From Rhizobium rhododendri (GTDB taxonomy: Bacteria > Pseudomonadota > Alphaproteobacteria > Rhizobiales > Rhizobiaceae), in assembly GCF_007000325.2 (NCBI RefSeq), contig NZ_CP117268.1, forward strand, positions 496,001-560,000: a stretch of DNA of 64,000 bases. The letters are read 5' to 3'. The position numbers were made by a program, and so were the translations under genes. Of the stretch, positions 17,661-29,600 are shown in pieces (positions within the stretch are counted from its first letter, which is position 1; each line of letters opens with the position of its first letter). Below the pieces are notes generated by a model. It was not told the DNA's origin and did not search any database. It was given only the letters and a program-made list of their open reading frames with translations.

Positions 17661-18152
17661 AAAAGATGGGTGGTCATCCGCGCGAGGTCATCGCGGATGA
17701 TGCATCCACGGGGCCATTTTGCCCGCCGCACCCGGAAAATAGAGGTGTCCAATTGGGCGGATCAAAGCTTGGCCGACCCGTGTCCTTGGCTGCCGCCTGA
17801 ACGAAGCTGGGGTCGTAAGATCAATGTCGTCAACAAAAGCTTCGATGAAACGAACCGGGTTGTCCGGCCCTATGCTTTAAAAATCTCAGGGTGCACTCAG
17901 CGAGAACAGCAGTGGGATTTACCATCAATCTGCAGGGGTCGGTGATGTAGAATTAGCACGTCCCGTCAGAAACGTCGCAAATACACCGGCGCGCGAAAGA
18001 CTGAGTGTGCCCATAGTGCTTTTAGTCTGATATCTCGGACGCAGCCAATGAGTGGCCTCGTATTTCTAAAAACCTGTATTTTTAAAACTTTGATGGACAG
18101 TCGATTGATCGGGTCGACTTGCACATTCAAATGCATTGCTGGTGGGGATTGC
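17661..18152. other. Upstream region of the secretion island
   Basis: No gene is recognised in about 490 bases. The last 100 bases are AT-rich (TATTTCTAAAAACCTGTAT near 18060) and should contain the promoter of the IalB-TpsB-TpsA operon, but no clear -35/-10 pair was identified. Confidence 0.4.
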
Positions 18153-18824
18153 ATGATTTTAACGGCTTTAAATAGAGCATTTTCAGTGCGGGCGTTGGCA
18201 TCCACGTTGCTGTTTTCATCAACCTTGTTCGGGTATTCCAGCCTCGCGCAGGACCAGCAGACCGCTCCGGCAAACACAAATGGCCAGCAGACGACCACCG
18301 CGGGCCCACCTGCACAGCCGGCACCCGCGCCCCAAGCCCGCGTCCAGAAATTCGACGACTGGTATTACCGCTGCATCGACGGCAAGGCTACCGATGGCGC
18401 TGCGACAACGAACTGTGAGGTCGCGCAGATTGCGACGGTAAAGCAGGGCGACCAGGACGTTAACGTACTGACGCTTGCCATCGCCAAGGCAGATGTACCG
18501 GCCACATCAGGCAAAAAGGGTGCAAAGCCGCCGGCAAGTGATCTCGTTCTCACCGCCCTTGTGCCGCTCAACATGTATCTGCCGTCTGGGCTGAGCATCG
18601 ACGCGGCCGACAAGCCTGTGGTGCAGCTGGCCTACCGCAATTGCACTCAGGCCGGCTGCTGGTCTCAGCAGAAATTGGACGCCCGCATGATCGCGGCGTT
18701 TTCCAAGGCAGCCGATGGCACCGGTCACGTGCAGATGATGAATGGGCAGAAGGTCAACATCAAATTCTCGCTGAAAGGATTGTCGGCGGCTTTGGATGCT
18801 TTGCAGAAGACTGATACTCCCTAA
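18153..18824 (+). CDS. Invasion-associated locus B (IalB)-like exported protein
   Basis: The start at 18153 is preferred because GGTGGGGA lies 5 bases upstream and it gives a clean signal peptide (hydrophobic residues ~12-28, cleavage after GYSSLA). The mature 190-residue protein opens with a Pro/Ala/Gln-rich linker. It then carries the IalB pattern: VQKFDDWYYRCIDGKA, an internal TNCEVAQIATV and YRNCTQAGCWSQQKLDARM, with cysteines positioned for disulfides. IalB-family proteins are periplasmic or outer-membrane associated and were first linked to erythrocyte invasion by Bartonella; their biochemical role is unclear. The stop is 20 bases before tpsB, so it is probably the first gene of the secretion operon. 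It may assist assembly or export of the adhesin (inference). Confidence 0.8.
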   Translation: MILTALNRAFSVRALASTLLFSSTLFGYSSLAQDQQTAPANTNGQQTTTAGPPAQPAPAPQARVQKFDDWYYRCIDGKATDGAATTNCEVAQIATVKQGDQDVNVLTLAIAKADVPATSGKKGAKPPASDLVLTALVPLNMYLPSGLSIDAADKPVVQLAYRNCTQAGCWSQQKLDARMIAAFSKAADGTGHVQMMNGQKVNIKFSLKGLSAALDALQKTDTP

Positions 18825-18844
18825 GGCAAGAGGCAGACAGAGTT

Positions 18845-20599
18845 ATGAAGTCCGCCCGGCCCCCACCAGCTGCTCCCCGCCGCAATCTCGTTTTGACCGC
18901 CAGCGCCTTGCTGACGGCAGCTCTTGCCGTATCGCCGGTCGCCGCCCAGACGCCCAATGACGACTTTGCGCGCCGGCAAGCGCAAGAGGCTGAACAGAAG
19001 CGTCTGGAGACCTTGGGACAGATGACGCCGAAGCCGGCGCCCGCAGGGGCTCCGCAACCAGCACCATCCAGCAGTCAGAAGGCTGGCCCGTGCTTTGCGA
19101 TCACCCATGTCGAGGTGGATGGAGTGAAGCAGTTTCCGGCCACTGCCATTGCCAAGGTCACGTCATCTTATGCGAACCGCTGTGTCGGCATGGGTGAGAT
19201 CAATGGACTGCTGCGCGACCTGACGCATCTCTACCTCGACAAGGGCTTCGTAGCCTCGCGCGTCTACGTGCCCGCACAGGATATCGCCGGGACCAAGATG
19301 CTGCGCCTGGTCGCCGTCGAAGGTACGCTGTCGGATATCTACATCAATGGCAAACCGGCCCCCGGCTCCGGCGTATTGGCGACTGCCTTTCCCGGCATGA
19401 AGGACCAGATCACAAACCTGCGTGATATCGAGCAGGGTCTCGACCAGATCAACCGTCTCCCGTCCAACAACGCCAAGACAGCCATGCTGCCGGGCAAGAC
19501 GGATGGAACCACGATCCTCAATATCGAGAACAAGCCGGACCATCCCTGGCACCTGTCCTTCGGCAATAACAATCTCGGCCAGGAGCAGACGGGATATTCC
19601 AAGTCCTCTGCCTCGGTCGGCTATGACAGCCTTTTCGGCATCAACGATCAATGGAATTTTTCCTACGAGCATAGTGGCCCGGACTATCCCTGGCCTGATG
19701 ACGGGCAAGGCAGGAGCAACAGCTATTCCGGCAATGTCAGCGTTCCCTACGGCTATTGGACATTGTCGCTGAACGGTTCCTGGTATGGTTACGACAGCTC
19801 CGTCCCCGGCAATTTCGGTCCGTTGGAAACGTCTGGTACCAGCAAACAGGCTGGCATCGGCGCAGACCGGGTGATTTTCCGCGACAAGGATTCGATCACG
19901 ACGTTCAATAGCGGCCTGACCTACAAGGAAACCAATAATTTCCTGCTCGGCAACAAGATCGAGGTCGGCAGCCGCAGATATACGGTCGGCGATCTCGGTA
20001 TTTCGCATTCGCGCCGAATGTTGGGAGGGCTCTGGGTCTTCGACCTGTCCTACAGCCAGGGGCTCAATCTCTTTGACGCCGTCGGGCCGGGCGACGTCGG
20101 GGCAGGGGACGCAGATCCCCGGTTTTCCAAATTTACCGGCACCATCACGATGACCAAGCCGTTTGAGCTCGCCGAACAGCATTTTGAGGTCAACTCGATC
20201 ATCACTGGACAGTATTCCCCGGACAATCTGTTCGGCGCCGAACAATTCTCGATTGGCGGATATTCCAACGTGCGTGGCACGCGCGAGACCATGCTTTACG
20301 GCAATAACGGCTTCTTTGTCCGCAACGATCTGGCCTGGCGCACACAGCCCTTCGCCAATCATGCGGAACTTGTAAAATTATTTGGCGAGTTCCGTCCCTA
20401 TGTCGGTCTTGACTACGGGCGCATCCCTTCGCAATCACGCTACCGCATCGAGGGTGGCGACATGTTTGGCTGGACGGTGGGCGCCAAGCTCGCTGGCGGC
20501 CATGTCAATTTCGATATCGGCTATTCGGACATATTCGGCGGAACGGTTGACCGGCACGACGCCGGGCTTCTGTTCGCCAGCACATCCGTGAGGTGGTGA
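18845..20599 (+). CDS. Two-partner secretion outer-membrane transporter (TpsB; ShlB/FhaC/CdiB family)
   Basis: The 584-residue protein has a signal peptide (LVLTASALLTAALAVSPVAA then QTP), a Pro/Ala-rich periplasmic helix/linker to residue ~80 and a POTRA region starting CFAITHVEVDGVKQFPATAI and continuing to about residue 165, which would recruit the TpsA partner. From about residue 220 it is a beta-barrel of alternating aromatic strands (HLSFGNNNLGQEQTGYSKSS, VFDLSYSQGLNLFDAVG) with a VRGTRE motif in the late barrel, the family's lid-lock region (xRGY/F-type), and a terminal Trp (STSVRW). It exports the TpsA encoded 2 bases downstream. Confidence 0.93.
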   Translation: MKSARPPPAAPRRNLVLTASALLTAALAVSPVAAQTPNDDFARRQAQEAEQKRLETLGQMTPKPAPAGAPQPAPSSSQKAGPCFAITHVEVDGVKQFPATAIAKVTSSYANRCVGMGEINGLLRDLTHLYLDKGFVASRVYVPAQDIAGTKMLRLVAVEGTLSDIYINGKPAPGSGVLATAFPGMKDQITNLRDIEQGLDQINRLPSNNAKTAMLPGKTDGTTILNIENKPDHPWHLSFGNNNLGQEQTGYSKSSASVGYDSLFGINDQWNFSYEHSGPDYPWPDDGQGRSNSYSGNVSVPYGYWTLSLNGSWYGYDSSVPGNFGPLETSGTSKQAGIGADRVIFRDKDSITTFNSGLTYKETNNFLLGNKIEVGSRRYTVGDLGISHSRRMLGGLWVFDLSYSQGLNLFDAVGPGDVGAGDADPRFSKFTGTITMTKPFELAEQHFEVNSIITGQYSPDNLFGAEQFSIGGYSNVRGTRETMLYGNNGFFVRNDLAWRTQPFANHAELVKLFGEFRPYVGLDYGRIPSQSRYRIEGGDMFGWTVGAKLAGGHVNFDIGYSDIFGGTVDRHDAGLLFASTSVRW

Positions 20600-20601
20600 C
20601 C

Positions 20602-23600
20602 ATGACTGATCGCATCAAGATTTTGGGAAGCGCTGGCTTTTCAAAGCGCACCAGGCAAGGTTTTCGTGTGATCGCCGGACGATCGCTTGCGATGCTCTTG
20701 AGCGGCCTGCTGGTTTTCCAGCCGATGCTGGCCAATGCCCAGTCCGTCTCCGCTGCAGGATCAGCCCCCGCAGCCAATCAGCCCGGCGTTGGGACAGCGC
20801 CGAACGGTGTCCCGCTCGTCGATATCGTCACGCCGAACGCGACCGGTCTCTCCCATAACAAATACGACAACTATAATGTCGGCACGCCTGGCCTCATCCT
20901 CAACAACTTCAATGGCGAGGTCGGCACATCGAACCTTGGCGGAGTCACGCCGGGCAATCCGAACCTGAAGACTTCCGGTCCGGCCTCCGTCATCCTCAAC
21001 GAGGTGACGAGCGGCAATCGCTCGGCGCTCAACGGTCCGACCGAAGTCTTCGGCGGCAGGGCGGATGTGATCATCGCCAATCCGAACGGGATCACGTGCT
21101 CGGGCTGCGGTTTCATCAACACCCCGCGCGCGACGCTCACCACGGGGGTTCCAGAGATCGGGGCTGACGGTCGTCTGACAGGGTTTGCCGTAAATGGCGG
21201 CGATGTCACCTTCGAAGGGGCAGGGGCAAATCTCGCGGCTGCCCCCGGTGCCGTCGACCTGTTCGACGTCGTCTCGCGCCAGATCCACGTCAACGCGCCG
21301 CTTTATGGCAAGGTAATCCGACTGACGGGCGGCGCCAGCAAATACGACTATGCCACAGGCGAGGCAACCGCGCTGGCGGCGACCTCCGGCACGCCGGAAT
21401 ATGCGATCGATGGCTCGGCGCTCGGCGCCATGCAGGCCGACCGCATCAAGATCGTCGTCACCGAGAAGGGTGCCGGCGTCATGATGAGCGGCGACATGGC
21501 CGCCAATGCCGGTGAACTGTCCCTCTCGGCTGACGGCAAGATCTCGATCGGCAATGCGTCGGCACGCGATGGCGTGACCATCACCTCGAAACACCGGGTC
21601 ACCGCTGCAAAGGTTGCGTCGAAGCAAAAAGTCAATGTCCAGGCCGACGAGGGCATCACCTTGCAGTCGGTTGCGGCTGACAGCGATATTGCCCTGGTGA
21701 GCGGAGCCGGCCTCATAAGCGTGGTGGAAGACGTCACCAGCGGCACGGCCGTGCAGATGAGTTCCGGCGGCGGCATTGCTGCCGGCAGCGTCACCGCTGG
21801 CAATGGTGCGGCAACGCTTGTCGCCACCTCCGGCGATATCGTGATCGCAGGTGCTGCCAACAGCGTCGGTGATCTCACTCTGACCGCGACGGCCGGCTCG
21901 CTCTCGGCCGCTTCCCTGTTAAGCAACGGCAACATCGCGCTGAATGCCGGGCTGGATATTGCTGTCGCCGGTAACGTGCTGGCTGAGGGCAATCTCACTG
22001 CCGCCGGTCGGTCAGTCTCGACGGGCATGGTCGTCTCGGGCATCGATATCGCTGCTACCAGTGCCGATCCAAACGGCAACGTGGTTCTCGGCTCCGCTGA
22101 CAATCTCAGCCTGACGGCCACAGGCGGCAATATCGCGACGGGCAACCTTCTGTCTGCCGGAGCGCTCACTTCAACGGCGGCCGGCACCATGACGGCCGGC
22201 AGCCTTCAGTCGACCACCGATCTGACGGTGGCTGCGACGTCGCTGACATCAAGCACAGTGATCTCCCACGGAACACTCACTGTCGATGCATCGACAAACG
22301 TTTCCGGCCAGATCTTTGGGAGCAGCAATGTCCTGATCTCGGGCGCCACCATTCAAGCCGGCGCCATCGTATCCGGCGTGGATTTTGCGGCAACCGCTGC
22401 GGCCAATGGCAATCTTGTGGTTGGCAATGCCGGCGATATGACGTTGCAGGCCTCTGGCAGTCTGTCAGCAGATACGCTGCTTGCGGCAGGAACGATGTTT
22501 GCCACGGCCGCAGATCTCAACGTCGGGAATGTGACCGGCCACCAAGTCGTCACCCTGTCCGGCAGCTCCAGCCTCACGGCCACCGGCCAGCTTCTCGGAG
22601 CAAAGGAGGTCTCGATCTCTGGCGGCTCGGTCTCCCTCAATCAAGTCATCAGCGGTCTGGACTTTGCCGCAACACAAGCCAATGGCGGCAATGTCACCTT
22701 GGGCACGACCGGTAACCTGTCTCTACAGGCCGCCGGTCAGCTCTCGGCAAATGCTTTGCTTGCGGCCGGAACCATCACGGCGACAGCCGCGGATCTCAGC
22801 CTCGGCACTGTAACAGGGCATAACGACATCTCGCTTTCGGGCGGTAACAACCTGACCGTCACTGGCCAAACCCTCGGGGCCAACGATGTTTCGTTGTCGG
22901 GTGGCACGATCTCGACCGGCCAAGTCGTGACGGGTGTTGATTTTGCTGCGATGGCGCAATCTTCGACCGGCGCTATCGTCATCGGCTCAGATGGTGACCT
23001 GACGATCAATGCCGTCAGCGCCACCAATGGCAGTCTCGGCAGCGCCACGACCGGGGCGCTGCTGGTCGCCGGCGATCTCAATATCACGGCCGGGTCATTC
23101 GCAGCGTCCAACGTCACCGGTCATGGTGCCGTCACCGTCGATGCCGCCGCCAATGTTTCTGGAACGCTTCTGGCAGCAGGCAATGTCGCAATCACCGGCT
23201 CGTCCATCACGGCGGGCAGCCTTGTCTCTGGCGTCGACTTTGTCGCTACAAACCAATCTACGGACGGTAGCGTTGTGCTCGGCTCAACTGGCACACTCAC
23301 CCTAGAAGCCACCGCAGGCAATATCAACGCGTCCAATCTGCTGGCGGCCGGCGGGATCGGCGCCACGGCGAGCGGTGACATCGGTAATATAACGCCCGTC
23401 AACGTTATTGCCCATCAGAACCTGACGATGACCGCCGGCGGCACAATCGCTCTGGCCGGCCAATCCATGGCAGCAGACAGTGTCAACCTGCAAGGTCAGT
23501 CGATCTCAGTCGCTAGCCTGGTGTCAGGCGTCGATTTCGCTGCGACGCGTGCCTCAAGCACCGGCGCGCTGATGCTGAAACAGGGCAATGCCCAATCAGG

Positions 23601-26600
23601 CACAATGACACTCACGGCCACCAATGGCGACATAACCGCCAGCAATGCGCTGCTGTCCGGTGGCAACCTCTCGGCAACGACGAGCGGCGGTATCAGCTAT
23701 GCGCTGCTGCAAAGCCTTGCCAACGCCTCGTTGAGCGCGCCGGGCACCATCACCTACACGAACAACAGCAACGTCACCGGCAACCTTACGATAAATACCG
23801 GTACGATCGATCTCTCGGGAACACGCGGCGCCAAGCTGGCTGTCGGCGGCACGCTGTCGATCACGGCCACATCCGCAAACCTCACCGGCAGCAGCCTCGT
23901 CCTCGGCGGACTGGCGCTCGACCTCAGCGGCCAGGCTGATTTGACCGGTGCGGCCGTGAAGACGGCCATGAATGCCGGCGGCTCCGGCGATATTGCCATC
24001 ACTGCAGGCAGCCTTGCCATCAGCGACACGACGACGCTGCTGGCCGCCCATGACCTGACGCTCACCCTTCCCACCCTCTCCAACAGCGGACAAATTGCCG
24101 CTGCCAACAATCTGACGATCAATACCAGCGGCGATCTGACCAATACATCGACCGGTCTTCTCTATGCCGGTCGTGACGCTTCTCTCCTTGTCGCGGGGGC
24201 GCTGACCAACGATCAGGGCGCCATTCTCGCTGGCAATGACCTGACGATTGCGGGAAGTAACCTCAGCCAACGCAACGCTGCCACCACCAACATCTCCGGC
24301 CTCATCCAGGCGGGTGGTGACATGTCTATCCTGACCTCCAATCTCGTCAACAAGCGGTCGACGACACCAACCTGGGTAACCGGTCAGCTGGTCTCATCGG
24401 GCAATGTCGTCGGCACCTTCGTGCTCAACCCCGATGTCGCCGGCAAGCCGTTTGCCTATCTCGAAACCAGCGACCAGAATATCCACCAGCTTTACCCCGG
24501 TGTTGATCCGCCGGCCTGGCAGGACTACGAGCCGCTGCTCTGGTCTCAGGCGACGCTTGCGGATGGCACAAGCTATCATGCCTGGACCTGGACCTCCGCC
24601 AACGGGCCGACCGCAGTTGGACCGATCTACGACTGGATCAAGGCCCGTGTCCCGGTCGATGCCAACGGCACCCCGGTCCTCGACCCCACCAACCCATCCA
24701 AGTACTTCATCGTCGACCAGGTCATTCGTGGCGGGGTCGCCGACACCAGCACGACCTATACCTGGGATCCGACCAGCAATCTCAGCCAGTCGGTTTACGA
24801 AGACAGGTTTACGAGCACGCTAACCCCCGAAGCGGTGATCCGATCCGGTGGCAATCTGACCATCGATGCGACCAATCTCACCAATTCCTACAGCAGGATC
24901 GAAGCGGGTGGCAACGCGACGCTCTCAGGGTCGACACTCACCAACGAAGGGGTCGTCCTCAATCGCACCACGATGACGACCTGCAACGCCCAGAGCGCCT
25001 GTACAGCTTACAATGCCGATGGCACGGCCGATCCATCGCGCGATATCGCCAACGGATCATCTGTCGTATCGGGTTCGCAGGTCATTGGCGGTGCGGCTGG
25101 TACCCTGAAGGCAGCCGGCGCGCTGACCCTCAACTTTGGCACGGTCAACAACACATCCCTTGGTTCGACCAGCGGCAGCGCGGCCGTCAGTACGCCTTCG
25201 ACATCGAGCGATCCGCTATCTGCCTTGAGCGGCCTGACTGCAGGCGGCGCGCTCTTCACGGTCAATAGCGCGCTCTCCAATGTAGCTGGCAACAGCGTGC
25301 CGACCGCCGGTGGCGGCCTGACCGCCGCGCTTGGCAACCTCACCCAGATCTCGCCAGCAAATGTCGCGCAGCTCGCTGCACTGGCGAAGCCGCAATCCGG
25401 TGGTGTCGGGGGCACGATACCCGGCCAGGCCTTCATCTTCGAGACCCGAGCAGCCTTCCTCGACGTCTCGAAGTTCTACGGATCGAGCTACTTCATCAGT
25501 CGGGCCGGTTACGACCCCGAGACCAGTATTCCGTTCCTCGGCGACGCCTATTTCGACAACCAGCTGATAGACACGCAACTGCGCCAGTTGGTCGGCGACG
25601 GGCTCGGAAACGGTTCCTTCATTCCAGGCAACAGTGCCATCGAGCAGATGAAGACCTTGCTCGACAATGGGGCTGCCTACGCCGAGGCCCATGGTCTGGC
25701 CTTCGGCCAGGGGTTGACGCCCGAGCAGGCGGCCAATCTGCAGCAATCCATCGTGCTTTACCAGACGCAGACCGTGAACGGGGCCCAGGTGCTGGCTCCC
25801 GTCGTCTACCTGTCGGCCGCCGACCGGGCCAAGGCAGGGTCTGGCGCCGGCGCGATGATCGCCGGCAACTCCGTCAATCTCAACGTCGGCGACCTCAACA
25901 ATTCCGGCGCGGTCGCCGCCGCCGGCGGCCTTAACATCGCTGCCAGCTCGATCAAATCCACCGGCACCTTCTATGCCGGTGGCAACGCGAACCTGACCGC
26001 TTCCAACGGCATCACGCTTGCCGCCCAGACGATGACCATCGGCGGCCAGAACGTGGTCAACACGAATGCGGGGGTTTCGGCCGGCGGTAATCTCTTGCTC
26101 GCCGCCAATAACAGCGATCTCAATGTCAATGGCGCCAGCGTCAAGGCTGGCGGATCGGCTCAGCTCTCCGGCAACAATGTCAACCTCGCTGCGGTCAAGG
26201 TCGACAATGGCGGCCAAGAGAATGCAACAGGTGCACGGGTCACCGCTGGCAGCAATCTTGCCATTGCCGCTAACAACGATGTCAATGTCATCGGCTCCTC
26301 TGCCAAATCGGGTGGCGATCTCAATATCAAGGCCGTGAGCGGCGCCGTCAACGTCGTCTCCACCGATGTCGCGCGCAAGACGAACGATGGCTACACCAAG
26401 ACCTCCGGGACCGATCAGCAGGCATCGAAGCTCACGGCCGGCGGCAATCTCGGGATTAGCGGCAACACAGGCGTCCTGATCTCAGGCTCGGATCTGTCGG
26501 CCAAGGGTGATGTCGGTCTGAGCTCGAACGGCGACATCAACGTTACCACCGCGCAGAGCCAGAGTGCCTCTGTCTTCGGAAAGAATTCGTCATCGTCGAT

Positions 26601-29600
26601 CACGAACAATGGCTCCACCATCACCGCCGGTGGTGATCTCGTCGCAAAATCCAACAACGACATCAACGTCATCGGCTCGACGCTGGCAGCCGACGGCATA
26701 CTCGGCCTGCAGGCGAAAAACAACGTCACCATCGCCGAAGCCACCGATGGCTATACGCTCGACACCAAGAGCTCCAGCAAGAAGAGCGGCTTCTTCGGAT
26801 CGACCAAGAAGGACGCCTCCGGCCATCTGGAGACCACTACAGCGGCAGGCTCAACGCTCTCCGGCAAGGATGGTGTGACGATCATCTCCGGCGGCGATAC
26901 CACCGTGTCGGCATCTAAGGTGACGGCTGGCGACGCCACCCATTCCTCGGATCTCAACGTCCAGACCGGCGGCAACCTCATTGTCGCCTCGGCCAAGGAC
27001 ACCGAGACCGAGAATGACAGTGCCAAGCGCAAGGGTTTCCTGCGCAGCGGCAGTTCCAGCTATCAGGGCTATAACGAGACGACGGTCGGCTCTGAGCTTT
27101 CCGCCTCCGGCGATGTCAATCTCGACGCCGGCAAGGCGGCCGTCATCGTCGGCTCGAAGGTCAATGCCGATGGGTCGCTGAATGTCTCCGGCGAAAGCGT
27201 CAGCATCATCGGTGCTCAGGAGAACCACCAGTCCGACAGCCAGCGCAAGGATTCCGGCCTCTTCGTCGGTTCCGGTGGCGGCTTCATCTCGCTTTACGGC
27301 AAGAACGAAAAGCAGGGCGCACAATCCTCGACCGACAATGTCGGCTCCAAGCTATCGGCCGGGCAAGACGTCAACCTGACGGCGCGCGCCACCGATCTCA
27401 ACATCATGGGTTCGCAGGTCACCGCCGACCGTGACATCAACCTGTCGGCGGCCCGTGACGTCAATGTCACGCCAGGGGCAGAAAGTGCGGCGCAATCCGA
27501 ACAGCAGAAGAAATCCGGCTTTGGTCTCGCCTTCTCGTCCGGCAATGGCGGCTTCTCGCTCGGCATCGGCGCCCAGTCGACCAAGGACAGTTCGGCCCAG
27601 CAATCCGACACAAATGCCATGTCGGCGCTGTCAGCAGGTCGCGACCTCAACATCTCGGCCGGCAACAATGTCAACCCGCAGGCGACCAGCGCGTCTGCCG
27701 AGCGTGACGTCAATCTTTTTGCCGGCAACGACATCAACCTGCTCTCGGCCAACGACGTCACCAATTATGAGGAAATGCACGAGAAGACCTTTGCTGGCGT
27801 GACGCTTACGGTGTCCAGCCAGGTTGGCAAGGCAGCTCAGAGCATCATGAACTCGGCCGAGCGTCTGTCGGACAGCGGCGGCGTCAATGCCGTCACCAAC
27901 ACCGCCATCGCTGGCCTTGGCTTTTACCAGGCCTACAAGGATCTGACGGGTGTCTACAGCCAATATCAAAAGTCCGGCGACATCGGTGTTAACGTCACTC
28001 TGACGGTCGGCGCCAACCATCAGGAAAGCCAGTCCTCATCCTCCACCTCGACACCCGTCGTCACCGACATTCGTGCTGGTCGGTCGATCTCGATGGAGGC
28101 AGAGAACGGCTCGATCACGAGCGACGGTGCGCAGATCCTGGCCGGCTACGACAAGAACGGCATACCAACGGTTTCAGGCGATCCGCTGACCGGCGATATC
28201 TTTCTGTCGGCAACCAACGGCAACATTAATCTCAACGCTGCGACAGGCACGACGGACAGCGCGAGCAGCAACTCCTCCTGGAGTGCTGCGGTGGGTGTCG
28301 GTGCGACTTTTGGCGGCGGAGGCAAAGGCACCAAAGATCTGGGTCTGGTTGCCAACGCCGGCTACGGCAAGGGCAGCGCCGATACCAGCGGCGTCAGCCA
28401 CACGAACACCCACGTCAATGGCACTGGTGACATCACAATCGTCACCAATGACCTGACCCTGCGCGGCGCCACGATCACCGGAAATTCGGTCACCGCCGAC
28501 GTCAAGAACCTGACGATCGAAAGCCAGGTAGACACCGCCAAGGCCAAGGCGGACCAACTCAGTCTATCGGCCCAGACCGGCTTCGGCTCGACCAGCGTTT
28601 CCGGCGTTACCCAGAAGGCCAGCGGCGACGCGGTTGTGGTCACCGAGCAGTCCGGCATTCACGCGGGGGCGGGGGGCCTCGATATTGATGTCAGCGGTCA
28701 ATCGTCGCTCATTGGCGGTTTGATCACCAGTGAGGCCGGGGAAGGACGCAACAGCTTCTCTACCGGGACGCTGACGGTCGCCGATATCGATACGCACTCG
28801 ACCTGGAAAGCCGACACCTACGGCGGTTCGATCGGTACTAGCGGCATAGTGCCGTCCCCTCCTGTCAAAGAGAGCGAAAACAAAACCGGTCAGGCGCTTT
28901 CGGCCATCGGTGGCAATATCCCAATCACCATCACCGATCCGGCGCACCAGACACAGGATATCGGCACGATCCGTCGCGATACTGACAACACCAATACGTC
29001 GCTACCCGGCCTCCCGGATCTTGAGCATATCCTGCGCGAACAGTACAAGACGCAGGCTGATTTGCAGGCGGCACAAGCAACAATGGCTGGGCTGGTCGGG
29101 GATATTTCCAGCAACCTGTACAAGCAGGCTCTCCAACGTGGAGACGACGCAGCGGCTGATCTTTGGAAGGAAGGTGGCGAAGGCCGGGCGCTGCTACATG
29201 CGATCGGCAGCGGTATCCTGGGCGGAGTCAATGGTTGGGAGGGGGCAATCAAGGGTGCCCTCGGTGCAGGAACGTCGTCATTACTTACACCGGCGATCGC
29301 CGCACTCGTCAAGGGTATCCTGAAGGACAGCACCCTGTCGGATCAAGACAAGCAGACGCTTGCCAATCTGATCGGAACAAGCCTCAGTTCAGCGGTTGCT
29401 GGCGCCGTCGGCGGTGGAGAAGGAGCATCATACGGCGGAGCGCAGTATCAATTTAATTATCTCACCCACAAGGAACTTGATGAGGCCAACAAAGAGCGTG
29501 CTGACCTTCAAAAGAAGATTGCCAATTGCCAAGCGTCCTTGGGCAACGGCTGCTCGGCTCAGACGCTTTCTGATCTCGAAGACAACCTGCAATTCAGCGT

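Noticed and set aside
19163..20362. Minus-strand frame of 399 codons inside tpsB
   Set aside because: Shadow of the TpsB barrel; no start signal or recognisable domain.
22030..23560. Regular repeats considered as a CRISPR-like or tandem DNA array
   Set aside because: Repeats are diverged at DNA level, in frame, and encode the adhesin filament; there are no constant repeats with unique spacers.
20761..28947. Many long minus-strand frames under tpsA
   Set aside because: They follow from the GC-rich, repeat-rich codons of the adhesin and mirror its repeats.
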